Shown here: one piece after another, positions 8,579-18,516 of the stretch
How positions within the stretch are numbered: position 1 is the stretch's first letter
How the letters are laid out: every line of letters begins with the position of its first letter
From: a virus
Strand: one strand, 5' to 3'
DNA: 47,172 nt
IMG/VR virus record: IMGVR_UViG_3300020595_000057
Coordinates: 1-47,172 of that record
Made by a program: the position numbers and the translations under genes
Notes under the pieces: model-generated
What the model saw: only the letters and a program-made list of their open reading frames with translations
Database searches by the model: none
What the model was told of the DNA's origin: nothing

Positions 8579-10363
8579 TTATTCAGTTGGTTGTCCCAAT
8601 ACTAGCATTCTCATCTCATCTTGATCAATTGTTTTATCAGATCCGTCATTAAATCTTATAACAAACTTATCTCGCCCTGCTCCAAGTAATGCTGCTCCTG
8701 GTTTTATAGATTTAATCGTTTTTGTCGTACTAATACCAGGTACTACTTGACCAGACCATGATGTATTTAATGCCTTGCTCATTTCAGTTACATTATCATA
8801 ATTCTGATTGTCATTATTCATTTGTTCAATAGAAAATCCTTCTATTTGAGCCAACGCTGAACCTGCTGTTTTTTGTTGATTTCTTTCATTACTAGCATTT
8901 TCATCAGTCAATTGATACTTTTGATACTTAGTACCTGCTAGTGATTGGTTTGCAGGTGACCATTTTCCAGACTGTGCTTCAGCAGAAGTCAACTCAGAAA
9001 TATTTTTAGTTGTTGTACCGTCTGTAACCGTTTGTCTGATATTAAATGATTTCGATGTATTATTGTATTCAGGTAGACTATTAGCATCAGTCATATCAAA
9101 CCCATTACCTGCACTTGAAGCCATAATCATTAAGTCATTAAATTGACTCTCGTCATATCTAACAACTCCACGACCTGTATCTATGTAAAGTGCATCTTCG
9201 TTTAGTGGTCTAAATATTTTAGTAGCAGGTCTACCTGGTGATTTTCCAATACCTGGAATAAGTTTAATATCTTTGAACTGACTAGTTACATCAAACCCTG
9301 ATAATTTAGTATTCTCGAACATAATACTACTTTTGGATGTTTTTCCAATAATTGATTGATCACCTAGTAGTGCTCTACTGATTTGTGTTGCTATAAGTGA
9401 TGACGGATTTGGTTTATTGCTAGAGGATCCGCCACCTTGACCTGGTTGGAAACTTTCTCTTGTTTTAGAAACACTTGCGTAATCAGGAATTACTTGTTTC
9501 ATTTGATCTAAAATAAATTCTTGACCTGCTGCCATTTCTAAGGCTTCCATCTCTTCTGGAGTTCCTGTTTTCCCTTTTGTTTTCTTATCAACGTAGGCAT
9601 CTAGCATTGCCATGTGTGCTTTACTTGATGTTCCCCATTTCTCAACTAGGTCTGTCGGAACATCTGAAGAGTTTGTAAAAACAGGAACAGATCTTCCGTC
9701 TTGTAGTTTATACATTTGAGTTTTTTCACCTGCATACTCCCCTTGTTTTAAGGTTGAGAATTCACCAATATTACCTTCTTCAGATTTAGTTGATCCACCA
9801 AACTTATACTTACCTAGTAACTCAACAAAATCCTCTCTTACAACATCTTCATTTATATTTTTTGTAGATTTTAAATAACCTTGGTAGGCTTTATTCATTC
9901 CTGGAGAATCCAAATCTAAAGAAGTGTTGTCTTCTAATAAAGCAAAGAAAGCATCCTTAGAATAATATTTTTTATCTTCATCTCCCTCAAACGCAGCACT
10001 AGTTCTTTCTAGTAGTTTAGTTACCTGTGCTTGTTTTTGTACGGTCATCCCCAACTCAGCGTTAGCCTCATTTAGAACCTTAGAATAGTTCTTACCATTA
10101 GGATTTAATTTAGCCATTCTATCCAATGCACCCTCAACTTGAGTAACCATATCGTCAGAAAAATGTCCTGAAACAATACCATCTCTTAAAACTTGTGCTT
10201 GTTGAAACTTAACTGCTTTATTTCTATTTGTTTGAGCAATAGAGCCTTTTATTGCTGAGTCTAATAATGCATCTCCTGAACTATCATACCCATCAATACT
10301 TGATTTCCCTCCAAAATCTGGAGTTGTTTTTGCTCCCATTAAGCCCGGAGTGAATTTTGCCAT
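8579..10363 (-). CDS. 594-aa putative internal virion protein
   Basis: The product is polar, with no signal peptide or membrane segment. The N-terminus (MAKFTPGLMGAKTTPDF) is followed by a helical region to about residue 140 and a mixed, Gly/Ser/Thr-rich remainder ending in a short beta-looking DKFVIRFNDGSDKTI segment. I recognise no family. It sits between the 205-aa Gly-rich protein and the 2559-aa polyvalent protein, 9 bases from the latter. In T7-like gene order this is the slot of gp15, the middle ejection protein, so a role in the internal core or trans-envelope channel is a reasonable inference. Confidence 0.6.
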   Translation of the reverse strand: MAKFTPGLMGAKTTPDFGGKSSIDGYDSSGDALLDSAIKGSIAQTNRNKAVKFQQAQVLRDGIVSGHFSDDMVTQVEGALDRMAKLNPNGKNYSKVLNEANAELGMTVQKQAQVTKLLERTSAAFEGDEDKKYYSKDAFFALLEDNTSLDLDSPGMNKAYQGYLKSTKNINEDVVREDFVELLGKYKFGGSTKSEEGNIGEFSTLKQGEYAGEKTQMYKLQDGRSVPVFTNSSDVPTDLVEKWGTSSKAHMAMLDAYVDKKTKGKTGTPEEMEALEMAAGQEFILDQMKQVIPDYASVSKTRESFQPGQGGGSSSNKPNPSSLIATQISRALLGDQSIIGKTSKSSIMFENTKLSGFDVTSQFKDIKLIPGIGKSPGRPATKIFRPLNEDALYIDTGRGVVRYDESQFNDLMIMASSAGNGFDMTDANSLPEYNNTSKSFNIRQTVTDGTTTKNISELTSAEAQSGKWSPANQSLAGTKYQKYQLTDENASNERNQQKTAGSALAQIEGFSIEQMNNDNQNYDNVTEMSKALNTSWSGQVVPGISTTKTIKSIKPGAALLGAGRDKFVIRFNDGSDKTIDQDEMRMLVLGQPTE

Positions 10364-10374
10364 TGTCTATTTTT

Positions 10375-10992
10375 TTAATTTTTAACACCTGAGAAAAATG
10401 ATCCTTCTCCAAAGCCTGCTGCATTTCCGGCTGTACCTAAGTTTGTCATACCCGCACCTAGGGCTTTCATTCCACCTGAAATCATTTGTCTAGATGCATT
10501 ATTATTGTCCATTGTCATCTTTACCTTTTGATTATATGGATCTAATTCATTCAACTTAAATGCTTGATCTCTGAAGCCTGCTAAGTTTGATAACGCTTCG
10601 GACATTCCTTCACGTCTTGCTGATCTTTCTTGTGCTCCAGATATCCTGGCTTTCATCAAAGCATCTTGTGATTGTGCGTCTGCTGAAGCACCTACAGCCA
10701 ACATATCTTCTAGTGAACCTGAAGATGACTGCACTCTATTTAAAGAATTTGCTTTATCTGTATTAATGTTATTGACTAAATCTTGTTGCTCATCTAAACG
10801 AGCATTTACAAGGTTTCGTCTCATCTCAACATCTTGACCAACTTCCTTTGGTATCTCGTACTTTGGTCTTTGGGCTATAAGGTCATCGATTTCTCTTTGT
10901 CGTTTCTTTTTACCAAAAAGACCTTGCCCCATTGATATTAAACCACCTAGTGCTTGCGTTCCCGCACCAATCATTCCTGCTGTTATTCCCAT
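10375..10992 (-). CDS. 205-aa Gly/Ala-rich putative ejection (gp14-like) protein
   Basis: A Gly-rich hydrophobic helix at residues 2-26 (GITAGMIGAGTQALGGL...) is followed by a basic KKKRQR patch, a helical, Gln/Asn-rich middle and a second Gly/Ala-rich segment at about 168-197. Amphipathic, Gly-rich termini around a helical core are common in small podovirus ejection proteins that insert in the host envelope, such as T7 gp14 or P22 gp7. The gene lies directly before the 594- and 2559-aa internal proteins, so the three form an ejection-protein block. The role is inferred from composition and position. Confidence 0.6.
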   Translation of the reverse strand: MGITAGMIGAGTQALGGLISMGQGLFGKKKRQREIDDLIAQRPKYEIPKEVGQDVEMRRNLVNARLDEQQDLVNNINTDKANSLNRVQSSSGSLEDMLAVGASADAQSQDALMKARISGAQERSARREGMSEALSNLAGFRDQAFKLNELDPYNQKVKMTMDNNNASRQMISGGMKALGAGMTNLGTAGNAAGFGEGSFFSGVKN

Positions 10993-11005
10993 ATATTTTT
11001 ATTTT

Positions 11006-12502
11006 TTAAGTTGTATGTCCTTTACTAGTTATAAACCCAATGTTAGAATGTTTAACCTCTAAGTCCTCTTGTCTAAAAGCCATAAACACCTTTATGTATT
11101 GTCCTCTTAATTTTGTTCCTCTCATCAATCTGTCTCCATATGTAGAGTTTTCACCTACATTTGGATCATTCGTATCCCCAAACATTTCTGAATAATAAGT
11201 GCCTTCTTTTCTAACATAATCATTAGTGTTTAGGTCACTATTCATTGTCCAGTTATCAACTGTTTCAAATCTCGAAATTGTTGGGCTTGCATTTCCTTCT
11301 ACAGAATGTGTCATAAACACTTTAGGCTGAGACGGTTGTACATTCTCTACATACGATATTTGTGTAGGATATTTACCATTGTAAAAATAATTCTTATTAT
11401 TGGAATCATCATGAATATATAACTGTCCCTTTACAAAGGAAGCAAAGGTTGTTTTATGTGTAGAAAAGTATTCTGGAGTAAATGAGTATCTACTAACCCA
11501 TCTCTGTGCCGCTTCACTCCATGCTATTGTTGTTCTACTTCCTGTTTTTATAACCTCAGCAATTTCTTCAACTTTTTTAAATACCCTAACGTTTGTTTGC
11601 CATGTATAATTACCTGCATTACTATTTGAATAGTTAAAAGATATTTTTGGATTAGATCCATGAGCAGAAGTTATTGTCAACTCAACACCTGAGTTAGAAT
11701 ATCCAGATGCTAAATTATTTTGTGATAATATATTTGTATCTGCATACCCTAATGTAATATCTAAATCTACCTGAGCAGTTGTAGCGGTGTCAGAGTCAAC
11801 TATTTTGTATATAATACCACCACCAAATATATCTCCAACAGAAACATTATCTGTGGTTGTCTGACTTCTAACTGCTCTAACTCTAAAATTATGACTTTTT
11901 TCTCTACCAAACTGTGCCCCTCCCCCAGAATTAGGATTAAAAGACATACTAAAAACTGGTGTTCTTATTTGCAAATAACTTGCTTCAAGTGAAGCCCAGT
12001 AATTTTTTACAATAGCCCAAACATGATTTTTTCTAAGTTTTGAACCTCCGTTATTTGCGATAATAGGGTCTAATACAGACATTAAATTATATAAAACACT
12101 TAACTCATAAACCGTAGGTAGATACCAATCATTATATGTTACTCCATCTACAGTTCTAGATATATCTGATGCAATCTTAGCGGCAGACGATACGTGGTTT
12201 GTTTGGTTTATTATTTGAGTAGTATTGTATGCCCCATCTGAACTTGAAGCCCCCGCATAATAATTTTCATTAGTTTCACCATAACTTCCACGAACATTAC
12301 TCCAATGAATGTTTTCTGATTTAATTGTTTGATAATCACCACTTGTTATGTTTTCCTCTGCAACAGAATGAGGAGTTCCTTCCTGTAAATCAACAATATA
12401 CACTGTTTTATCTGTGGTAGTAGGAACCTCATTACTAATATCAAAAACTATCTTGATTTCGTCACCTGGTTTAAAGTCTGTATCTATAGTAAAATTGCTC
12501 AT
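11006..12502 (-). CDS. 498-aa adhesin-like virion protein with DUF1566 (C-type-lectin-like) domain
   Basis: The DUF1566 signature is visible at about residues 120-212: NDWYLPTVYEL near 124-134, then NYWAS, and a closing FRVRAVRS after an FGRE segment. A VGDIFGGGIIYKI strand follows, as is usual next to this domain. DUF1566/Lcl-type domains adopt a C-type-lectin-like fold used for surface binding. The N-terminal 40 residues look like a beta-sandwich lead-in, and residues 300-498 are beta-rich (WSEAAQRW, YSEMFGD). It follows the nozzle gene by 6 bases, so it may form the tail tip or a receptor-binding accessory. The lectin fold is known for the family; the virion site is inferred. Confidence 0.7.
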   Translation of the reverse strand: MSNFTIDTDFKPGDEIKIVFDISNEVPTTTDKTVYIVDLQEGTPHSVAEENITSGDYQTIKSENIHWSNVRGSYGETNENYYAGASSSDGAYNTTQIINQTNHVSSAAKIASDISRTVDGVTYNDWYLPTVYELSVLYNLMSVLDPIIANNGGSKLRKNHVWAIVKNYWASLEASYLQIRTPVFSMSFNPNSGGGAQFGREKSHNFRVRAVRSQTTTDNVSVGDIFGGGIIYKIVDSDTATTAQVDLDITLGYADTNILSQNNLASGYSNSGVELTITSAHGSNPKISFNYSNSNAGNYTWQTNVRVFKKVEEIAEVIKTGSRTTIAWSEAAQRWVSRYSFTPEYFSTHKTTFASFVKGQLYIHDDSNNKNYFYNGKYPTQISYVENVQPSQPKVFMTHSVEGNASPTISRFETVDNWTMNSDLNTNDYVRKEGTYYSEMFGDTNDPNVGENSTYGDRLMRGTKLRGQYIKVFMAFRQEDLEVKHSNIGFITSKGHTT

Positions 12503-12508
12503 ATTTTT

Positions 12509-15500
12509 TTATGGATTGTTATTCGATGATGATTGACTTACACTTCCAGTTATACTTACAGGTGTTGATTGACCAGTTGCATTTGAAATACCATCAAAAT
12601 TGCTTACTTTAAAATTTATAGTTCTAGAACCTCCTATAAAGTTTCCAGGAACATATACTTGAACAGAATCTATAGTTTGTGTATTTGTGAAAGCAACGTC
12701 TACAGTCTCTGATTCAATAATACTATTACTTGAATCCATAACAATAGTTATCTGTCCTGATGCTGTACCAGTTGTTTGACTTTTACTTACATCTATCTGA
12801 ACATAACCTCCGTTAGCATTAACAGAGTTACTCTGTAATGTAAATCCTCCAATTCCAAAAGATGTGTCTTCTACCGTATAATTGTAAACAGTTCCGTAAG
12901 AAGTTCCAATATCATTTTTAGCGTATGCTCTCCAATAATACGTTGCTCCTTCTGCTAATAATCCTACACTAGCCTGATAATTGTATGGGAATGATGATAT
13001 TGATGTTTGTGATGCGGTGATAGTGGTAACACCAGACTCACCAATTGTTGGAGTAGTATCAGAAATACTATGAACAAACCCTCTTTGAGTTATACCATTT
13101 GTACCTGCTGTAGAACCTCCGTTAGAAGTTATCGATCCATTGTAAACTCCTTGTGCTGATTTATAAAGACCTGTAACTACGGTTGGTGCTGTATTAGTTG
13201 ACGATCCTGTTGACTGACTACTCACAGAACTATATCTTGTTCCAAAATTAGAAATCAAATATGTTTTAGCGTATACTGTTGTATCTGCACTAAGACCTGT
13301 AATACTATGAGACATACTTGTTATATCACCTGTTATTACTTGTTTGGTCACCCCAGATGCTCCAATAACTGGATTTGTATCCGTTGTAGAGTAAACAAAA
13401 CCAAACTCAGTTGCAGTTTCTCTATTTAAACTTATTGATGAATTTAATTCTATTCCTGTTGAAGTAATATTATCAAAATCTACACTTGAAATAACTGCTT
13501 TTTTTAACGGTCTTGAGTCTATGACAATACTGTCTATATCTTCAGTAATTCCTTGTATAACAATATTAAATGATCCAGGTTGGTAACCGACTACAGAACC
13601 AGATTCCTGTATTTCTGTAGCAGATGTTCCTATTCTACTTGATGAAATATCACTACATACTCCTAAAGAGCACTCTGTAAAGTTAGTGGTGTTGTTATTC
13701 GAGTTTCCGAACTGCCATGGTACACTTGAGGAACATGCAATTGTTGCAGACCCATTTGATAAAGAAATTTCTTTCTCTTCAAACATCGGAAAAGTTCCTG
13801 TAGATGCTCCCGTAACTCTTATTGGAGTATTACCATCAGTTTGGGATCCATATAAATAAGATGTATCGTTTTGATAATTAACAACATTTGACACTATGAT
13901 ATCTCCAGTGTTAGATTGTATTTCTCTTGTTAATTGAATTTGAATAACACTGACATCACCAAATACGTTTGATATTGTTAACGAACCTGTTCCTGCTAAA
14001 AACTCACCCTCTGAGTTTGTGCTAAAACCTCCACTACTAGCGTTTACTACTGAAATTGTAGACCCAGAAGGTGATATAACTACATTAGACGGTATTGTAA
14101 ATGTGTACGGACTTGTAAAACTAAATGAACCGACTCCATCAATAACAGTCATCTCATTTATTATACTCCATGGTTTTATGATTGAAACTGACACTACTTT
14201 TGAAGTAGGCTGATCACCTGTATTTATAATATCTATTACAGGTTCATCTGGATAGTAAGGGTCTTCTTGCAATACTACAACTGTCTCACCTGTTTTAGGT
14301 AAACTTAAAATATACTCTGAGTTATAATCATCGTAAGTTCCTATAACAAAACTATTTAAACTATCTGAAGTAATAATGTCAGACTTCTCCTTAAAATAAG
14401 TCTTCATTTTTACATCTCCAATCGCTGTTAAGCCATTAGTGTTATATTTGACTACGGTTTGGTTTTTTACATCAAACCAAAAAGCACTACCCTCATTGAT
14501 TGCAACTGACTCAGGATGTTTAGTTCCGTAAGAACCTTTTAAAGTATTTATTGTACCTATAACACCTGATGAAACTGCCAAAAACTGTCCACCACTTGAT
14601 GACTGCTGTAGTTGTTGCTCTCCTAAGTAAATACTAGATGTTTCGTTTTCTGATATGGCTAACATTACTGTACCAGTTGACTGAGTTTTGCTAGTAACTT
14701 TTAATGACCTTAACGGTCCCGTTGCATCGTCTAACCTCTTCTCATCTAAAGCACTAAACTTAGATAAACCATTTATTTTACTACCTGGTATTTTTGTTTC
14801 ACTGAACACGATACCAGTAGTTTTTATTTGACTACTAACCTCTGAAGGTACTAGATTTGGTTTACCTGTTATTTGAATCCAGTTTAAGAAATAATCAGTA
14901 CTAGGATTCATAGACTCTGCCGCATATAAATACTCATCAGGTAGATCAACTAGAATATCATTATTAGTATCCACCTTTGCCTCAGCGTCAGTGTTTTGAG
15001 TTAAGTCAGATTTCACAATCATATTGACTAAAGTTCCATCTGATTGGCTTACTTGAGTTGGGGTATTGTTATTGAACTCCGAATCAAGTATGTACATTTT
15101 ATTCTTACCATTATCACCTGTAGCATCAATTGTGCTTCTTCTAAAAAATATATGACCATCATTATGTACAGCACAAATTTTTTCTCCAAAATCACTTTCC
15201 CAAAACAATTCTTCTATTGTTGCATAGTTTTTTGTTACCTCAGATTGTTCCATTGTTACGGTCCACTCATGATGTACATCTCCTCCTGCTAGCCATGATT
15301 TATCTTGAAACTCTTTATGATGTACTTTTACTTTACTCCCTGCTTGTATAACACCATTTGGCGGAGATAAATAATGTGAGTATGTTTTACTATTTACATT
15401 ACCTAACCCTGCTCCGTATGTTTTACAATTAATAGCCCATTTATCATTTAAAGTGTGACCCGTTGTTGAATTAAACTGAACAGTTAATCCGTCTGACAAA

Positions 15501-17758
15501 GTTTGTACACCTCCTGTAATAGTAGTTGTATTACCCCATGCATGATTTATCATTCTTTGATTCGCTTGTCTTTTTCTCCATTGAAATTGATCAGCCGAAC
15601 CAGAGGTTGATGTTATTTTTATTTCAAATCTAAGGTCATTATTTGTGTAAGTAAAATTACCTAATCCTGTGTTAGCACTTAAGTCATTTAAACCAACTCC
15701 ATGGTAATATGGAAACCCTATGTACGCTGAATGTCCTGCAAAAGGATCATTATATTTATTCTGGGATCTCGCTGAAGCCGAAAAGAAATGAGGCTCTAAG
15801 TCTGAAGTATCAGCCTTTAAAGATCTTAAATATACATCACCAATTAAATCTCCAGACATATTGGATAAAGTTGGTTGATTATCTTCTTCTCTTATTATTC
15901 TACCATTAAAACATTCGTAATAAAATTCGTTTGGTTGTATTTTGTGTGGACTGTATATCTCATACACAATAGTGTGATCAATATTAGCCAAGGAAGTTTG
16001 TCCTAAATAATTTACATCATTTAAGTTAACTAAGTTTGTTTTTACATATTTTCCTTCTTGCCCTATTATTGCAAATTCAGATACTTTATTAGATGTTATA
16101 AGTTTTATACGGTCACCCTCTTGATAACTATAACCCTGTTTGTATGATGTCAAATCTCCGAGACCAATAGCAATACCCTCATGATTAGTAGAGAAAGAAA
16201 TAAATTCATTATCTGAAAAAGTTCCACTTGGTGTTCCTGATAAAGCCTGAATATCATTTGTGTCATTTACGGGATATTTTTTTTCAACATTTACAGAGAA
16301 TCCTCCGTTAGAGTCTGTTTCAAAATATCTTATCTTATCTGAAAGATTAGAAATAGTAAAATCTTTAGTTAAATTTTTAGTTCTTACTATAGCATAGTAT
16401 TCTGCCCAGTCCGGGATTTTATTTATCAAAGACTGATTTATATTAAACCTTATTACAGAATTATAATTACTTAAATTAAGACCACGCTCAGGTGTTATTA
16501 CTTTTAAACTATCATCTGTCAATACCCCTCCTGTTCTTCCTGCAAAATCATAAAAAGCAATACCTATTTGGTACGCAGAAGAGTGAGCAAAACCAACTTT
16601 ACCTCCCTTATTTCTATCATACTGAGAAAAACTGTCGCTAAAGTTTTGATTTATTATTTCTAAACTTATATCGTTAGAATCTATTTGTTTTGGATTTAAC
16701 CTTCCTTCTTTAATATTACCTAAAAACAATCTGTTTCTGGCTATACTTAATGCCTCAGCCTCATAAGGAACTGTATCGTACAACTTAACAGAATTAGAGT
16801 CATCTACAGAAAAACCTAAAACATCATTGTAAAAGTCTGCTGTAATAACACCCTCTGTACTTTCTTTTTGTCCTTGAAATACAGTAGCATGTGAAACGCT
16901 ATCAAATTCTTTCCAAATAAAATACGATGTGTCTTTATCAAACTTTACAGCAAACTGTATTTTATGTACATCTTGAGATATTCCAGTCGAATCTGCCTCG
17001 TATAAAGGAAAATCTACCTTAATTTTTTTAGATGTTTTATGATTTTCATTATCCATATCCTGGTTAGGATAATGGTGTGATGTTGGTGAAAAAACACTGG
17101 TCTCACCGTCTTTATATACATATCTGTATGCAAAAGTATGTGCCCTAGATTTTAAGAATGACGTATCTCTTGTACTATCTTCTTGAACTGTTGTTTTTAA
17201 AGGTAGCATTGGAGGTTTACGAATCAAAGTAACTACAGACTTTTTAATAGGCTGTACATATGGTTCTGATTCGGTTTGATAACCTAAGTTGTTTGTCGCT
17301 ATACCTCTCTCTACATTTATTCTAAATGGTTCCCTTTCTTCAACACCAGTCCAATACAGTATATCATCTATGTATGCTATACCTGTTATTGGCTTATCTT
17401 TGTTAAAATTTAAACTGTAATTAGATTCTAAGTCATTGTCATTTAAGACTAGATATATATTTTCAGACTCAGGCTTATAACAATATATAGCACAGTTTGA
17501 AGTGACTTTGTTAATTAAAAAATAAAATATATTGTTTGTGGTAGGATCTTCATACGAGCCTATTACCTTTGTATCTTGATTTACTTGATAATTTGGTATG
17601 TTAGTCGTTCCATTTACATTAGAAAGCGAACCAGATTTACCTTCTGATGAAGATATAACTCTTGCGTTTAAGGCATCCAAATTATCTTCACCAGTATGGG
17701 CAAAATTAGAGTCATCAGTATTTAAACCTGCTATAAATGTTTTCTTTGTATTCTCCAT
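12509..17758 (-). CDS. 1749-aa tail nozzle/stabilization protein with C-terminal Fn3-like repeats
   Basis: The N-terminus (KTFIAGLNTDDSNFAH, then DALNARV and NGTTNIPNY) matches the opening of T7 gp12-like nozzle proteins and the crAss-like muzzle/tail stabilization proteins, which fold as a beta-propeller with inserted domains. Most of residues 1-1200 is beta-rich. About 1230-1420 looks Ig-like. Two Bacteroidota-style Fn3-like repeats lie at about 1424-1520 and 1523-1630, each with GFVYS/GFVHS, TxPxIGxSGVT and a Tyr/Trp-Ala-aromatic motif. A last beta domain ends in a Ser/Asn tail. It follows three connector genes, as in T7-like tails. The added C-terminal domains probably project outward and touch the host. 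Confidence 0.7.
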   Translation of the reverse strand: MENTKKTFIAGLNTDDSNFAHTGEDNLDALNARVISSSEGKSGSLSNVNGTTNIPNYQVNQDTKVIGSYEDPTTNNIFYFLINKVTSNCAIYCYKPESENIYLVLNDNDLESNYSLNFNKDKPITGIAYIDDILYWTGVEEREPFRINVERGIATNNLGYQTESEPYVQPIKKSVVTLIRKPPMLPLKTTVQEDSTRDTSFLKSRAHTFAYRYVYKDGETSVFSPTSHHYPNQDMDNENHKTSKKIKVDFPLYEADSTGISQDVHKIQFAVKFDKDTSYFIWKEFDSVSHATVFQGQKESTEGVITADFYNDVLGFSVDDSNSVKLYDTVPYEAEALSIARNRLFLGNIKEGRLNPKQIDSNDISLEIINQNFSDSFSQYDRNKGGKVGFAHSSAYQIGIAFYDFAGRTGGVLTDDSLKVITPERGLNLSNYNSVIRFNINQSLINKIPDWAEYYAIVRTKNLTKDFTISNLSDKIRYFETDSNGGFSVNVEKKYPVNDTNDIQALSGTPSGTFSDNEFISFSTNHEGIAIGLGDLTSYKQGYSYQEGDRIKLITSNKVSEFAIIGQEGKYVKTNLVNLNDVNYLGQTSLANIDHTIVYEIYSPHKIQPNEFYYECFNGRIIREEDNQPTLSNMSGDLIGDVYLRSLKADTSDLEPHFFSASARSQNKYNDPFAGHSAYIGFPYYHGVGLNDLSANTGLGNFTYTNNDLRFEIKITSTSGSADQFQWRKRQANQRMINHAWGNTTTITGGVQTLSDGLTVQFNSTTGHTLNDKWAINCKTYGAGLGNVNSKTYSHYLSPPNGVIQAGSKVKVHHKEFQDKSWLAGGDVHHEWTVTMEQSEVTKNYATIEELFWESDFGEKICAVHNDGHIFFRRSTIDATGDNGKNKMYILDSEFNNNTPTQVSQSDGTLVNMIVKSDLTQNTDAEAKVDTNNDILVDLPDEYLYAAESMNPSTDYFLNWIQITGKPNLVPSEVSSQIKTTGIVFSETKIPGSKINGLSKFSALDEKRLDDATGPLRSLKVTSKTQSTGTVMLAISENETSSIYLGEQQLQQSSSGGQFLAVSSGVIGTINTLKGSYGTKHPESVAINEGSAFWFDVKNQTVVKYNTNGLTAIGDVKMKTYFKEKSDIITSDSLNSFVIGTYDDYNSEYILSLPKTGETVVVLQEDPYYPDEPVIDIINTGDQPTSKVVSVSIIKPWSIINEMTVIDGVGSFSFTSPYTFTIPSNVVISPSGSTISVVNASSGGFSTNSEGEFLAGTGSLTISNVFGDVSVIQIQLTREIQSNTGDIIVSNVVNYQNDTSYLYGSQTDGNTPIRVTGASTGTFPMFEEKEISLSNGSATIACSSSVPWQFGNSNNNTTNFTECSLGVCSDISSSRIGTSATEIQESGSVVGYQPGSFNIVIQGITEDIDSIVIDSRPLKKAVISSVDFDNITSTGIELNSSISLNRETATEFGFVYSTTDTNPVIGASGVTKQVITGDITSMSHSITGLSADTTVYAKTYLISNFGTRYSSVSSQSTGSSTNTAPTVVTGLYKSAQGVYNGSITSNGGSTAGTNGITQRGFVHSISDTTPTIGESGVTTITASQTSISSFPYNYQASVGLLAEGATYYWRAYAKNDIGTSYGTVYNYTVEDTSFGIGGFTLQSNSVNANGGYVQIDVSKSQTTGTASGQITIVMDSSNSIIESETVDVAFTNTQTIDSVQVYVPGNFIGGSRTINFKVSNFDGISNATGQSTPVSITGSVSQSSSNNNP

Positions 17759-17760
17759 TC

Positions 17761-18516
17761 TTAAGATTTGACAGCAGCATACGTATGAGATCTTAAAGAT
17801 TTAAGAACATCATCCATCGACAACTGATAATTTCTACTTCTATATCTTTTGTGGGAATGTATCCACTCCTCTTTTGCCATCAACTTCTGGTTCATTGGTA
17901 TTACTCTGTCGTGTTCTGCAAATCGCCATAAAATATATCTTTCTACAGCCTCTGCCGCATAAGCAGGCATAGTTGTGGCATCTGTACTTGTTTCAGAAAA
18001 ACCTGTTGTTATATAATCTATAACAATCTCTTTTGCCTTATTTAAAGAAGGATCTAACATTATTTTATTTCTTTCTGGTATTACCATAAAAGAGTTTTTA
18101 TATGTCGGCTTATGTCCAAAATGCCCACCAGTATGTTCACCTTGATCGTTTGTATGTGTATCATTACTGTCCGAATAAATTAGACCTTGATCAGTTTCAA
18201 CATCAGGATATGGTATTTGATTCCCATCTGAGTCAAGATTCATTAACCTATTGTAAGAATCTCGTTCTATTAATTTTATTACAAACTGTCCCTTTTCCCA
18301 ACCAACTCGAACATAATCTACAAAGTCATCAGGTAGGGTTATCTCTCTATTTTCGTCTACAGTTAATTTTGTAGACTTTATTTTATAAGGTGAATCGTAT
18401 CCTATTTCTTTAACAGCCTTCAATGCATAGTGTAAGTAATGCATATAATAATGTATAGGCTTTCCTGTTGTCAATAGAGCAGAGCGTACTATCTCATTTA
18501 CTGTGTATATTTTCAT
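17761..18516 (-). CDS. 251-aa head-tail adaptor / tail tubular A-like protein
   Basis: An N-terminal helical bundle (ALLTTGKPIHYYMHYLHYALKAVKEIGYD) is followed by a beta section with EITLPDDFVDYVRVG at about residues 74-88. That LPDDFVDYVRVG-type strand is characteristic of podovirus adaptor proteins related to T7 gp11 and P22 gp4. A helical C-terminal part contains EAVERYILWRFAEHDRV. It starts at an ATG overlapping the upstream stop by 4 bases and ends 2 bases before the nozzle gene, the order expected for an adaptor ring between portal and nozzle. The exact ring position is not determinable from sequence. Confidence 0.65.
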   Translation of the reverse strand: MKIYTVNEIVRSALLTTGKPIHYYMHYLHYALKAVKEIGYDSPYKIKSTKLTVDENREITLPDDFVDYVRVGWEKGQFVIKLIERDSYNRLMNLDSDGNQIPYPDVETDQGLIYSDSNDTHTNDQGEHTGGHFGHKPTYKNSFMVIPERNKIMLDPSLNKAKEIVIDYITTGFSETSTDATTMPAYAAEAVERYILWRFAEHDRVIPMNQKLMAKEEWIHSHKRYRSRNYQLSMDDVLKSLRSHTYAAVKS

